A stretch of 5,966 nt of DNA from Oscillospiraceae bacterium (lineage in GTDB: Bacteria; Bacillota; Clostridia; Oscillospirales; Ethanoligenentaceae). The notes under the pieces were generated by a model. That model did not search any database. It saw only the letters and a program-made list of their open reading frames with translations, and was not told where the DNA came from. Positions 1 through 5,385 of this stretch are shown here, piece after piece (position 1 is the first letter of the stretch; the number at the start of each line of letters is the position of its first letter). The stretch is from assembly GCA_003518885.1 (NCBI GenBank), contig DOXU01000021.1:1-5966 (forward strand). Reading direction: 5' to 3'. The translations under genes were made by a program, and so were the position numbers.

Positions 1-49
1 ACATATGGTATTTATTTTCCTTAGTGCTTTCAAATGAATGGATGTTAGA

Positions 50-1954
50 TTATGTTTTGGAGAAAAGAGAGTTGGGCGTTTGAGACTCTGAATTTATTGG
101 TTTATTGTTGAAAAACAGGAGAGCGGAATTAATGACAACGGCGACGGAACCGAAATTGTGCATTAGGGCACCTGTGGTAGGAACCAATAGACCTGTGACA
201 GAAAACAAGATGGCCAACAGATTCCAAAGCATGGAGAACAGGATATTTTGTCGGATTTTTTTAATCGCTGTTGTGGAAAGCGCAAATAGTGCAGGTATAT
301 TCTCAAGGCTATCGTGGACAAGGACAGCGTCTGATGATTCCACAGCAATATCACTTCCTATGTTCCCCATGGAAACGCCAGCAAAAGCGGAGCGTAGAGC
401 CAATGTATCGTTAATTCCATCACCAATCATACAAAGATGCTCTTTTACTTCCAGTTGTTTGATTATTTTCATTTTATCTTCTGGCATAAGCTCGGCAAAG
501 ATATCCCGAATTTCCAGGTGTTCTGCAACGTGTTCAGCCACAGCACGTCGATCTCCTGTTAATAGAATGGGATGGATCCCCATGTTCTTTAATTGGGTAA
601 GTGCCGTTTTGGCTTCAGGGCGGAGCGTATCCGAAAGAACGATATAACCAACAAGCCGATGTTCTATGGCGATGTAAACAATAATGGCACCTGCTCGATT
701 ATATCGCATGACATCGGAGAGGTCCGTCTCTTCACACGGGATGTGATTGGCATGCAAAAATTGTAGATTGCCGATAAATACTTCCTGATTGGAAACAAAG
801 GCGTGCACACCGGCTCCAACATCATTTTGGAATCGTTGTATTTTTAAAAGAGGAATTTGTTGCGCCTTCGCAGTGGCATAGATGGCCTTTCCAAGAGGGT
901 GCTCGGAGTATGCTTCTACAGAAGCGGCCAAAGAAAGTAATTTATCGCGAGTTAGGGTTTTATCTATCGACTGAATAATCGAAACACTTAATTTCCCTGT
1001 TGTCAATGTACCTGTCTTATCAAAAGCAATCATACTAATTTTTGAAAAACGCTCAAGGCTTTCCCCTGAGCGGATGAGAATGCCTTTGCGGGAGGCGTTC
1101 CCGATGCCGGCCATTATAGCGGTCGGTGTTGCTAAGACAAAGGCACATGGGCAAAAAACAACCAACACTGTTACGGCACGAATCCAATTTTGAGTAATGA
1201 TACCGGTTATTACTGCGATAGCAAGAGCGATCCAGACTGCCCAGGTTGCCAATTTATCTGCTGATTTGACTATGGGCGCTTTGTTAGTTCCCACCTTTTT
1301 TGCCAAATGAACAATTCGCTGCAGAGCACTGTCTTTATCGATTTTGGTTGCCTGTATTTCGAATGGATTGGCAGCATTAATGGTACCACTCATTAGGGTG
1401 TCTCCAGCGATCATATTCATGGGAAGAGATTCCCCTGTCATAGCGGCTTGATCAAGTGTGGCTTGTTTGGAAAGTAAAATACCATCAACAGGGATAGTTT
1501 CTCCTGAGAGAATAACAAGTGTGTCACCTGGGCGAATCGTGCTGATGGGGACTTGTTCTTCTTGTCCATTTTTTCTTATGTGGGCCGTTTGTGGAACCAG
1601 TTGGATAAGCTTCTTAATGCTTTTTTGTGTAATATGGGCAGTTGCATCTTCGAGAAGAGTACCAATTGCCATAATGAGTGCGACTTCTCCTGCTGCAAAA
1701 TATTGACCGATGCAAATAGAAGCGATTAGGGCAATAGAAACTAAAACATCTGCTTTGATATCATGAAAAAGAATCAGTGCTTGTGCTGCACCGATTATAA
1801 TGGGAATACCACAAAGAAGAATGGCCAGCCATGCAATATCAAAAGGAAGCAAGTGCTGTAAACATCCACTTAGACTGAGGATAAGCGCACAGGCGGAGAA
1901 AATGACAAATAAGACGTTGCGTTTTTCCACACGAACAATCCATGATCTGAACAT
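50..1954 (-). CDS. P1B-type heavy-metal-translocating ATPase, no N-terminal HMA domain
   Basis: This is an integral-membrane pump that uses ATP to export a soft or transition metal ion. Of 634 residues, membrane segments lie at about 15-33, 40-60, 68-85 and 86-101, 236-255, 259-283, 570-590 and 595-615. The actuator TGES is at 173-176, the metal-site CPC in the membrane at 268-270, phosphorylated Asp312 in DKTGT, the nucleotide-domain SEHP at 350-353, TGD at 466-468 and GDGIND at 511-516. All catalytic motifs are intact. No CxxC or other heavy-metal-associated domain precedes the first helix. The last two helices have WN and HNFGS where copper pumps usually have YN and MxxSS and zinc/cadmium pumps have a DxG motif, so the metal cannot be assigned. 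The ATG follows GAGGA by 6 bases; that site overlaps the csoR stop codon, giving a 9-base gap and likely translational coupling. Family is certain, substrate is not. Confidence 0.95.
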   Translation of the reverse strand: MFRSWIVRVEKRNVLFVIFSACALILSLSGCLQHLLPFDIAWLAILLCGIPIIIGAAQALILFHDIKADVLVSIALIASICIGQYFAAGEVALIMAIGTLLEDATAHITQKSIKKLIQLVPQTAHIRKNGQEEQVPISTIRPGDTLVILSGETIPVDGILLSKQATLDQAAMTGESLPMNMIAGDTLMSGTINAANPFEIQATKIDKDSALQRIVHLAKKVGTNKAPIVKSADKLATWAVWIALAIAVITGIITQNWIRAVTVLVVFCPCAFVLATPTAIMAGIGNASRKGILIRSGESLERFSKISMIAFDKTGTLTTGKLSVSIIQSIDKTLTRDKLLSLAASVEAYSEHPLGKAIYATAKAQQIPLLKIQRFQNDVGAGVHAFVSNQEVFIGNLQFLHANHIPCEETDLSDVMRYNRAGAIIVYIAIEHRLVGYIVLSDTLRPEAKTALTQLKNMGIHPILLTGDRRAVAEHVAEHLEIRDIFAELMPEDKMKIIKQLEVKEHLCMIGDGINDTLALRSAFAGVSMGNIGSDIAVESSDAVLVHDSLENIPALFALSTTAIKKIRQNILFSMLWNLLAILFSVTGLLVPTTGALMHNFGSVAVVINSALLFFNNKPINSESQTPNSLFSKT

Positions 1955-1963
1955 AGAGTTTCC

Positions 1964-2245
1964 TCATTTCACAAAAATGTCGATCGCCTTATTTAACTCA
2001 TCAATAGCAGTTTGCTCTCCATTTTGGATAGCATCTACGATGCAATGATTTAGGTGTTCTTTTAAAAGAACTTTGCCGGCGTTGTTGATAGCGGAGCGGA
2101 TAGCGGCCAATTGTATGAGGACTTTGCTGCAATCTTCATCGGCATCAACCATTTTTCTTACGGATTCCAGGTGGCCGGCTGCGCGTGCCAGTCGGTTGGA
2201 AACGGCACGGATGTTTTCAGGGTTATGATGGTGTTTAGTGTGCAT
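1964..2245 (-). CDS. csoR: CsoR-family (DUF156) metal-sensing transcriptional repressor
   Basis: A 93-residue, all-helical repressor that releases its operator when it binds metal. The CsoR ligand set is present as Cys39, His64 and Cys68; the spacings (+25, +29) equal those of Cys36/His61/Cys65 in Mycobacterium tuberculosis CsoR. The C-terminal half, with LKEHLNHCIVDAI, resembles Bacillus subtilis CsoR. Two features differ from copper CsoR: the residue before the first Cys is Asp rather than Tyr, and the N-terminus is His-rich (His2, 5, 6, 7), which recalls the N-terminal His ligand of nickel/cobalt RcnR. The ATG at 2243-2245 is chosen because AAAGGA lies 8 bases upstream (2254-2259). The frame stays open for 36 more codons, but these would be read through the operator and promoter. 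It is the first gene of an operon with the P1B ATPase. Copper is the default ligand, but this is inferred. Confidence 0.93.
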   Translation of the reverse strand: MHTKHHHNPENIRAVSNRLARAAGHLESVRKMVDADEDCSKVLIQLAAIRSAINNAGKVLLKEHLNHCIVDAIQNGEQTAIDELNKAIDIFVK

Positions 2246-2264
2246 GAGAGAAATCCTTTCGCGG

Positions 2265-2282
2265 TAACCCCCATGGGGGGAT
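2265..2282 (-). promoter_or_regulatory. Probable CsoR operator (GC-tract palindrome)
   Basis: A perfect 12-bp palindrome, CCCCCATGGGGG, occupies 2268-2279 with A/T-rich flanks (read on the minus strand as TATCCCCCCATGGGGGTTA). G/C-tract inverted repeats with A/T flanks are the known operator form of CsoR-family repressors. It lies between the predicted transcription start (about 2291) and the Shine-Dalgarno site of csoR, so a bound repressor would block early transcription and autoregulate the operon. Binding is inferred. Confidence 0.82.
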
Positions 2283-2292
2283 ATAAGTCTAT

Positions 2293-2360
2293 AAAAAAGT
2301 ATGCCACGTTCAACACACTCTGTCAAGATGAAAAAAGAGACAGAATTGAACATGGCATAC
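2293..2360 (-). terminator. Intrinsic terminator after the larA-like gene, overlapping the csoR promoter
   Basis: Inverted arms 2299-2313 and 2346-2360 match at 14 of 15 positions. In minus-strand RNA the odd pair is a G-U wobble, so all 15 positions pair; in plus-strand RNA it is a C-A mismatch. A second 6-bp stem (2319-2324 with 2339-2344) extends the hairpin, closing a 14-base loop. Directly after the stem the minus strand has six T (2293-2298). It begins 22 bases after the larA stop codon. Direction, wobble and T-tract all point to termination of the larA transcript. Confidence 0.82.
2298..2326 (-). promoter_or_regulatory. Promoter of the csoR-P1B ATPase operon
   Basis: On the minus strand a perfect -35 TTGACA (2321-2326) is separated by exactly 17 bases from -10 CATACT (2298-2303, 4 of 6 consensus). 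The predicted start is near 2291, about 9 bases before the operator. Both boxes lie inside the hairpin that appears to terminate the upstream larA transcript. This looks like a housekeeping-sigma promoter. Confidence 0.75.
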
Positions 2361-2382
2361 AGACAATAAGAAATAAAAATAA

Positions 2383-3492
2383 TTATTCGGTTATAGGGAA
2401 CGTATTAGCGCCAAGTGGCATAATATTAGCAGTATAGTCATCCGGCAAGAATGTTTTTGCCTCTTCAACTGCTTCTTTTAATGTTTTTTTCAAAATAATA
2501 CCGGTAGTTTTAAAGGTATCTGGATTGAGATTTGTGACCATAATGACGTGAACTCTGGTCTCAACAGAACAGAAGTAGTAACCGACGAATTTGGATATGC
2601 TAAAAGCATCGCGCAGACATTTTTCTCGATCATTCATTGTACTGAAGTTAGTCAAAATGTCTTCTAAACCACCGTCACCGCCAATGCCTTCTGGGCAATC
2701 AAACATTAGAATGGCTGTTCCGCCGTCTTTTACAGCGCGCTCTGCATTTAGTAAAACTTTAATGCTCTGGTAAAAGTTGATATCTTTGGGGTATCCGCCG
2801 GCAGTAGCAACCACTAGGTCAGCTTTTCCTTTGATTTTCACGCCATTTAGCTGGTCGACCATCCTGCAACCTCTTTCATGGGCAGTAACATAATTGCCTG
2901 CGACGGCACCAGCAATTTGTCCTTCGTGCCCCACAATAACATTGAACATGAAATCAGGCTTAACAAAATTAGCAGCCTCTAACATGTCCTGGTAAACAGG
3001 ATTATTATCGATATTGCCGGAATGAACAGTTGGCCGAACTCCCTTACCAAACTCAGGGACCAAAGAAAGCCCATGATTGTGCATGACGGTTTCGTAGGAG
3101 GAGATACCAGGAAGAATGCTCTTCTTTCCGCCGCTCCAACCGGGCAGAAAGTGATATACAATACCGCCAGTGATGATGATGTGTTTACATTCCATTGCCC
3201 TACGATCGATCATTACACGGGTACCAAAAGAAGTTGTACCAACATAAACATGATTTTCATTATCCCTGCAATCATGATCTAGAATTTCGAATCGATTGGC
3301 CAGTTCATCCCCAATTAAAATGCGGTGTTCATCTGCTGTTTGCATGCGATGTGTACCTGTTGCGCTGATAATGATGATGTCGGCATCTTCCAAACCAGCT
3401 GCATTTAATTGAGCAATGAGTTTAGGCAAATACAAGCTACATTTCTGCCAAGTACGCGTAAAGTCAGGAATAACGACACAGGTTTTTTTCAC
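2383..3492 (-). CDS. C-terminal, catalytic part of the split LarA-like protein
   Basis: This open frame of 369 codons holds almost all of the LarA domain. In its own numbering it has DFTR at 10-13, GTHR with His48, DHDCRD near 73-78, the GGIVYH and SGGKKSILPG block at about 109-128 containing the cofactor-linked lysine, and HNHGLS soon after. It is about 60 residues shorter at the N-terminus than full LarA. The nominal GTG start (3490-3492) lies within the A7 junction and has no Shine-Dalgarno site before it (the preceding bases are CACCCTG), so independent initiation is unlikely. It is best read as the continuation of the upstream frame. The TAA stop lies 22 bases before the terminator. Confidence 0.75.
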   Translation of the reverse strand: MKKTCVVIPDFTRTWQKCSLYLPKLIAQLNAAGLEDADIIIISATGTHRMQTADEHRILIGDELANRFEILDHDCRDNENHVYVGTTSFGTRVMIDRRAMECKHIIITGGIVYHFLPGWSGGKKSILPGISSYETVMHNHGLSLVPEFGKGVRPTVHSGNIDNNPVYQDMLEAANFVKPDFMFNVIVGHEGQIAGAVAGNYVTAHERGCRMVDQLNGVKIKGKADLVVATAGGYPKDINFYQSIKVLLNAERAVKDGGTAILMFDCPEGIGGDGGLEDILTNFSTMNDREKCLRDAFSISKFVGYYFCSVETRVHVIMVTNLNPDTFKTTGIILKKTLKEAVEEAKTFLPDDYTANIMPLGANTFPITE

Positions 3493-3670
3493 CAGGGTGA
3501 ATCAAATCCGAAATCTTTGGAGAATCGATTGGGTTTGCCAAGGCTTCATCTATAATTTGTTCCTCTGTTTTTGAATTTACAACAGAGTTTCCTTCGATAA
3601 TCTCTTGAATGTGGGATTCAGGTATCTCGGCAATTTGTTTGGTTTTTGCATATTTTAATGAAATCTTCAA
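3464..3670 (-). CDS. N-terminal part of the split LarA-like protein
   Basis: This short frame encodes the usual N-terminal segment of LarA proteins: an initial beta-strand (KISLKYAKTKQIAEI), then the EEQIIDEALANPIDSPKISD stretch that leads into the DxTR strand. After GEK it runs on for six unrelated residues (NLCRYS) and stops, because the reading frame is one base off. The start is taken as TTG at 3668-3670, 8 bases after GAGGAG. An in-frame GTG at 3677-3679 is less likely because it overlaps the Shine-Dalgarno site itself. It overlaps the downstream frame by 29 bases. Confidence 0.7.
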   Translation of the reverse strand: MKISLKYAKTKQIAEIPESHIQEIIEGNSVVNSKTEEQIIDEALANPIDSPKISDLIHPGEKNLCRYS

Positions 3671-3678
3671 GATAGACA

Positions 3679-3684
3679 CTCCTC
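3679..3684 (-). promoter_or_regulatory. Shine-Dalgarno site that sets a TTG start for larA
   Basis: GAGGAG on the minus strand lies 8 bases before TTG (3668-3670), an ideal spacing. The alternative GTG at 3677-3679 shares its first base with this site and so could not use it. I see no convincing promoter in the interval 3671-3757, so larA may be read from the xpt-HAD transcript. Confidence 0.65.
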
Positions 3685-3757
3685 ATCTTGCCCAATAATG
3701 CGTAATGGCGTTTACAGTCATCCTTTACGGAAAATAAAAGGATAACCAGAGATTGAC

Positions 3758-4435
3758 TCACACTAATTTGGTGCCTGTTAATAAAGCGGAAAGAGCGGAT
3801 ACGGTTTCTATTATATAGTCCGCGCCAGCATCTTCTAGTTCAAAGCGGCTACCAAATCCATATAATACACCAATAGAAGATATTCCCGCTTTTTTTGCAC
3901 CATAAATATCGTACAGGCGATCGCCAATCATAATGGTGGTGGATAAATCTGTTATGTGGCGTTGTTCTAACCCATAGAGAAGGACCTCATCTTTTTGTGA
4001 GCGTGTTCCATCTAATTCGCTTCCAAATACAGAGTGGAAGTAGGAAAGCAAGTGAAAATGAGATAAAATTTTTATAGCAAAATAAGTAGGTTTTGAAGTG
4101 GCAACAAATAAAGTGCGCTTTTTTAACCGAAGCTGGTGAAGCATACTTTCTATGCCGGAATAAACGGCATTTTCGTATAAACCAATTTTGCTAAAATATT
4201 CTCCATATTTTCTGACTGCAAGAATGGCATCTTGTTCAGTAAAATCATAATAGCGCATAAAAGATTCTTTTAGTGGAGGACCGATGAAGGGAAGCAGGTC
4301 ATCCAGGTCTGTCACTGAGATGCCAAATGAACGTAAAGCATACGCCGCAGATTTTGTAATGCCAACTTTTGAGTTCGTGATGGTTCCATCAAGATCAAAA
4401 AAGATATTTTTAATATTTTTTAAATCGGTTTTCAT
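3758..4435 (-). CDS. HAD-superfamily phosphatase (Gph/5'-nucleotidase-like, subfamily IA)
   Basis: A 225-residue cytosolic phosphohydrolase. Motif I is DLDGT with nucleophile Asp14 and acid/base Asp16; motif II is ATSKP (Ser114); motif III is Lys148 in SQKDE; motif IV is GDRLYD with Asp172 and Asp176. The helical cap between motifs I and II contains IGPPLKESF near 51-59, typical of the Gph and 5'-nucleotidase-like branch. All catalytic residues are present and the length is normal. The ATG overlaps the xpt stop codon by 4 bases (ATGA), so the two are probably translationally coupled. Partnership with Xpt suggests a nucleotide-related substrate, for example a nucleoside monophosphate, but phosphoglycolate or general phosphatase activity cannot be excluded. 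Family is certain, substrate is inferred. Confidence 0.92.
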   Translation of the reverse strand: MKTDLKNIKNIFFDLDGTITNSKVGITKSAAYALRSFGISVTDLDDLLPFIGPPLKESFMRYYDFTEQDAILAVRKYGEYFSKIGLYENAVYSGIESMLHQLRLKKRTLFVATSKPTYFAIKILSHFHLLSYFHSVFGSELDGTRSQKDEVLLYGLEQRHITDLSTTIMIGDRLYDIYGAKKAGISSIGVLYGFGSRFELEDAGADYIIETVSALSALLTGTKLV

Positions 4436-5016
4436 ACAGAATCGGATTCCCGAAAATGAACGCCATCTTTATCAACGCGGTCAATAATCGCAAGGCTTTT
4501 TAAATTGTAACCTGTTGCACGGAGTTTGTCTCCACCACCTTGAAACCCTTTTTCAATCACAATTCCCATGCCCGCTACGACGGCACCTGCTTGATTGGCA
4601 ATATCCAAAAGGCCCAACTGAGCCTTTCCAGTTGCAAGAAAATCATCAATGATCAAAATCCGATCCTCAGATGATAGAAAACGCTTTTCCAAAATGGCGG
4701 TATATTCATTTCCATGGGTAAAACTTACGATCTTCGCTTTATAAACATCTCCATCAATATTTTTGCTTGCCGACTTTTTGGCAAAGACGACAGGAACATG
4801 GAAATATTGAGCAGTCATGCAAGCAATGGCAATACCGCTTGCCTCGATTGTAACAATTTTCGTGATTTTTTCTTTGCCAAAAAGACGTTTGAATTCTTGC
4901 CCGATTTCATCCAAAAGATGAATATCGATTTGATGGTTCAAAAAGCTGTCAACTTTGAGAATGCCACCTTCCTTAATTTTGCCATCCTTTAAAATTCGTT
5001 GTTTAAGAATTTCCAT
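4432..5016 (-). CDS. xpt: Xanthine phosphoribosyltransferase
   Basis: Converts xanthine (and less well guanine) plus PRPP to XMP in cytosolic purine salvage. The protein has 194 residues, the same length as Bacillus subtilis Xpt. The family signature ILKVDSFLNHQID is at 20-32. The PRPP-binding loop ILIIDDFLATGKA is at 120-132 with the acidic pair Asp124-Asp125. The purine-side GFQGGGDKLRATGY segment is at 157-170. The ATG follows TGAGGA (5023-5028) by 6 bases. The gene overlaps the downstream HAD phosphatase by 4 bases, so the pair forms a unit. In other Bacillota xpt is usually controlled by a guanine riboswitch and PurR; here the leader is structured but does not show the purine-riboswitch core. 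No transporter gene (pbuX) follows. Confidence 0.95.
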   Translation of the reverse strand: MEILKQRILKDGKIKEGGILKVDSFLNHQIDIHLLDEIGQEFKRLFGKEKITKIVTIEASGIAIACMTAQYFHVPVVFAKKSASKNIDGDVYKAKIVSFTHGNEYTAILEKRFLSSEDRILIIDDFLATGKAQLGLLDIANQAGAVVAGMGIVIEKGFQGGGDKLRATGYNLKSLAIIDRVDKDGVHFRESDSV

Positions 5017-5074
5017 TTTATATCCTCACATTGATGGAGTTGCGGCCAAAAGTACTTGTCTCTTTACATAATTC

Positions 5075-5126
5075 GACAGCAGCACACACCAGTTAGAGAT
5101 ACACTCTACCTGATACGGCTGCTATC
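5075..5126 (-). promoter_or_regulatory. Structured 5' leader hairpin upstream of xpt, class unknown
   Basis: In minus-strand RNA the arms 5118-5126 (GAUAGCAGC) and 5075-5083 (GCUGCUGUC) pair over 9 bp with one G-U wobble. Inside, 5104-5112 (CAGGUAGAG) pairs with 5090-5098 (CUCUAACUG) apart from one G-A opposition, closing a 5-base loop, UGUAU. The segments between the stems (CGUAU and GUGUGU) can also pair through G-U wobbles. The hairpin ends 58 bases before the xpt ATG and is not followed by a U-tract, so it is not a classic terminator. The structure is seen; a regulatory role is inferred. Confidence 0.45.
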
Positions 5127-5130
5127 CTTT

Positions 5131-5159
5131 TACATACAGAGCAAATGCGATCTTGCTAA
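5131..5159 (-). promoter_or_regulatory. Weak candidate promoter of xpt
   Basis: TTAGCA (5154-5159, 4 of 6) and TATGTA (5131-5136, 3 of 6) are separated by 17 bases on the minus strand. Transcription would start near 5124, almost at the base of the leader hairpin. The match is poor and read-through from the tRNA gene is an alternative. Confidence 0.3.
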
Positions 5160-5182
5160 GAGAACTGTACAAGACTGGTTTA

Positions 5183-5264
5183 TGGTGCGGGAGATGGGAC
5201 TTGAACCCACATACCGAAGTACCGGCTCCTAAGACCGGCGCGTCTGCCATTCCGCCACTCCCGC
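5183..5264 (-). tRNA. tRNA-Leu (anticodon UAG)
   Basis: All tRNA parts can be traced in 82 bases. The acceptor stem GCGGGAG pairs with CTCCCGC, and the D-arm is GCG...CGC with a GG in its loop. The anticodon arm CCGGT-CTTAGGA-GCCGG carries anticodon TAG at 5229-5231. The long variable arm TAC-TTCG-GTA marks a class II tRNA, and the T-arm is GTGGG-TTCAAGT-CCCAT. Discriminator A and a genome-encoded CCA (5183-5185) complete the molecule. UAG reads CUA and other CUN leucine codons. It has its own promoter; I see no intrinsic terminator between it and xpt. Confidence 0.97.
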
Positions 5265-5275
5265 GAAACATATCT

Positions 5276-5303
5276 ATCATACCACAATATAAAAAACTGT
5301 CAA
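5276..5303 (-). promoter_or_regulatory. Promoter of tRNA-Leu
   Basis: Perfect -35 TTGACA (5298-5303), a 16-base spacer, and -10 TATGAT (5276-5281) with an upstream TGG giving an extended -10. The predicted start near 5269 leaves a leader of about 5 bases before the mature tRNA 5' end at 5264. This is a strong housekeeping-type promoter, as expected for a stable RNA. Confidence 0.88.
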
Positions 5304-5330
5304 TATACAGATTTTATTTATTGGGCAAAG

Positions 5331-5368
5331 AAAAAAGAATCGAAACAAAAAATTGTTCCGATTCTTTT
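5331..5368 (-). terminator. Intrinsic terminator of the Clp ATPase gene
   Basis: Arms 5353-5368 and 5333-5348 form a 16-bp stem in minus-strand RNA with one G-U wobble (AAAAGAAUCGGAACAA with UUGUUUCGAUUCUUUU) and a 4-base loop. A T-run follows on the minus strand (to 5331). It starts 17 bases after the clp stop codon and separates that gene from the tRNA-Leu promoter. On the plus strand the T-run is shorter (four) and no gene precedes it. Confidence 0.88.
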
Positions 5369-5385
5369 AAATGGTAAGAAAAAAA

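Larger units (their letters stand above)
2383..3670 (-). pseudogene. larA: LarA-family nickel-dependent racemase/epimerase (DUF2088), split by a +1 frameshift at an A7 run
   Basis: LarA enzymes racemise or epimerise 2-hydroxy acids such as lactate, using a nickel-pincer nucleotide made by LarB, LarC and LarE. Two overlapping frames encode consecutive parts of one protein: residues ending DLIHPGEK in the first frame continue as TCVVIPDFTR in the second. The break is at seven A in minus-strand reading (3483-3489). With six A the frame is continuous and gives 428 residues from the TTG start; Lactiplantibacillus plantarum LarA is 424. In that joined numbering His107, His173, Lys183 and His199 have the spacings of LarA His108, His174, Lys184 and His200, and SGGKKSILPG is present. 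Everything except the run looks functional, so a sequencing error, recent inactivation, a phase-variable tract or slippage are all open. The substrate is unknown, since the family also includes other hydroxy-acid epimerases. No larB, larC or larE lies in this window. Confidence 0.8.

Noticed and set aside
1..49. Search for a terminator or gene downstream of the P1B ATPase
   Set aside because: The 49 bases before the window edge show no hairpin with a T-run and no recognisable coding sequence; the operon may continue beyond the edge.
105..647. Plus-strand open frame of 180 codons
   Set aside because: It lies wholly antisense to the conserved 3' half of the P1B ATPase, has no recognisable domain, and the minus frame carries all P-type ATPase motifs.
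2246..2353. 36-codon N-terminal extension of csoR
   Set aside because: It would place the GC-tract operator and promoter inside the coding region; the internal ATG has a good Shine-Dalgarno site and gives the normal family length.
2111..2437. Plus-strand open frame of 108 codons
   Set aside because: It crosses csoR, the operator, the promoter and the terminator in antisense; there is no family resemblance, and the minus-strand features explain this DNA.
3490..3492. GTG as an independent start for the catalytic part of the LarA-like protein
   Set aside because: There is no Shine-Dalgarno site before it, and the LarA N-terminal segment is encoded directly upstream in the other frame.
3720..3743. 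Hairpin (ATCCTTT/AAAGGAT) between the HAD gene and larA as a terminator
   Set aside because: The 7-bp stem has only two G-C pairs, a 10-base loop and no T-run after it on either strand.
5066..5078. PurR-box-like stretch (GTCGAATTAT) in the xpt leader
   Set aside because: It departs from the PurBox CCGAAC core at two of six positions and no second box in the usual arrangement was found.
5017..5182. Guanine/purine riboswitch upstream of xpt
   Set aside because: Short stretches resembling parts of the core (such as TCTACC) occur only on the wrong strand or in the wrong order, and the three-way junction cannot be drawn.
5153..5377. Plus-strand open frame of 74 codons
   Set aside because: It runs through the tRNA-Leu gene, its promoter and the Clp terminator. 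Its WDLNPHTEVPA-like stretch is an antisense tRNA artefact seen often in databases.
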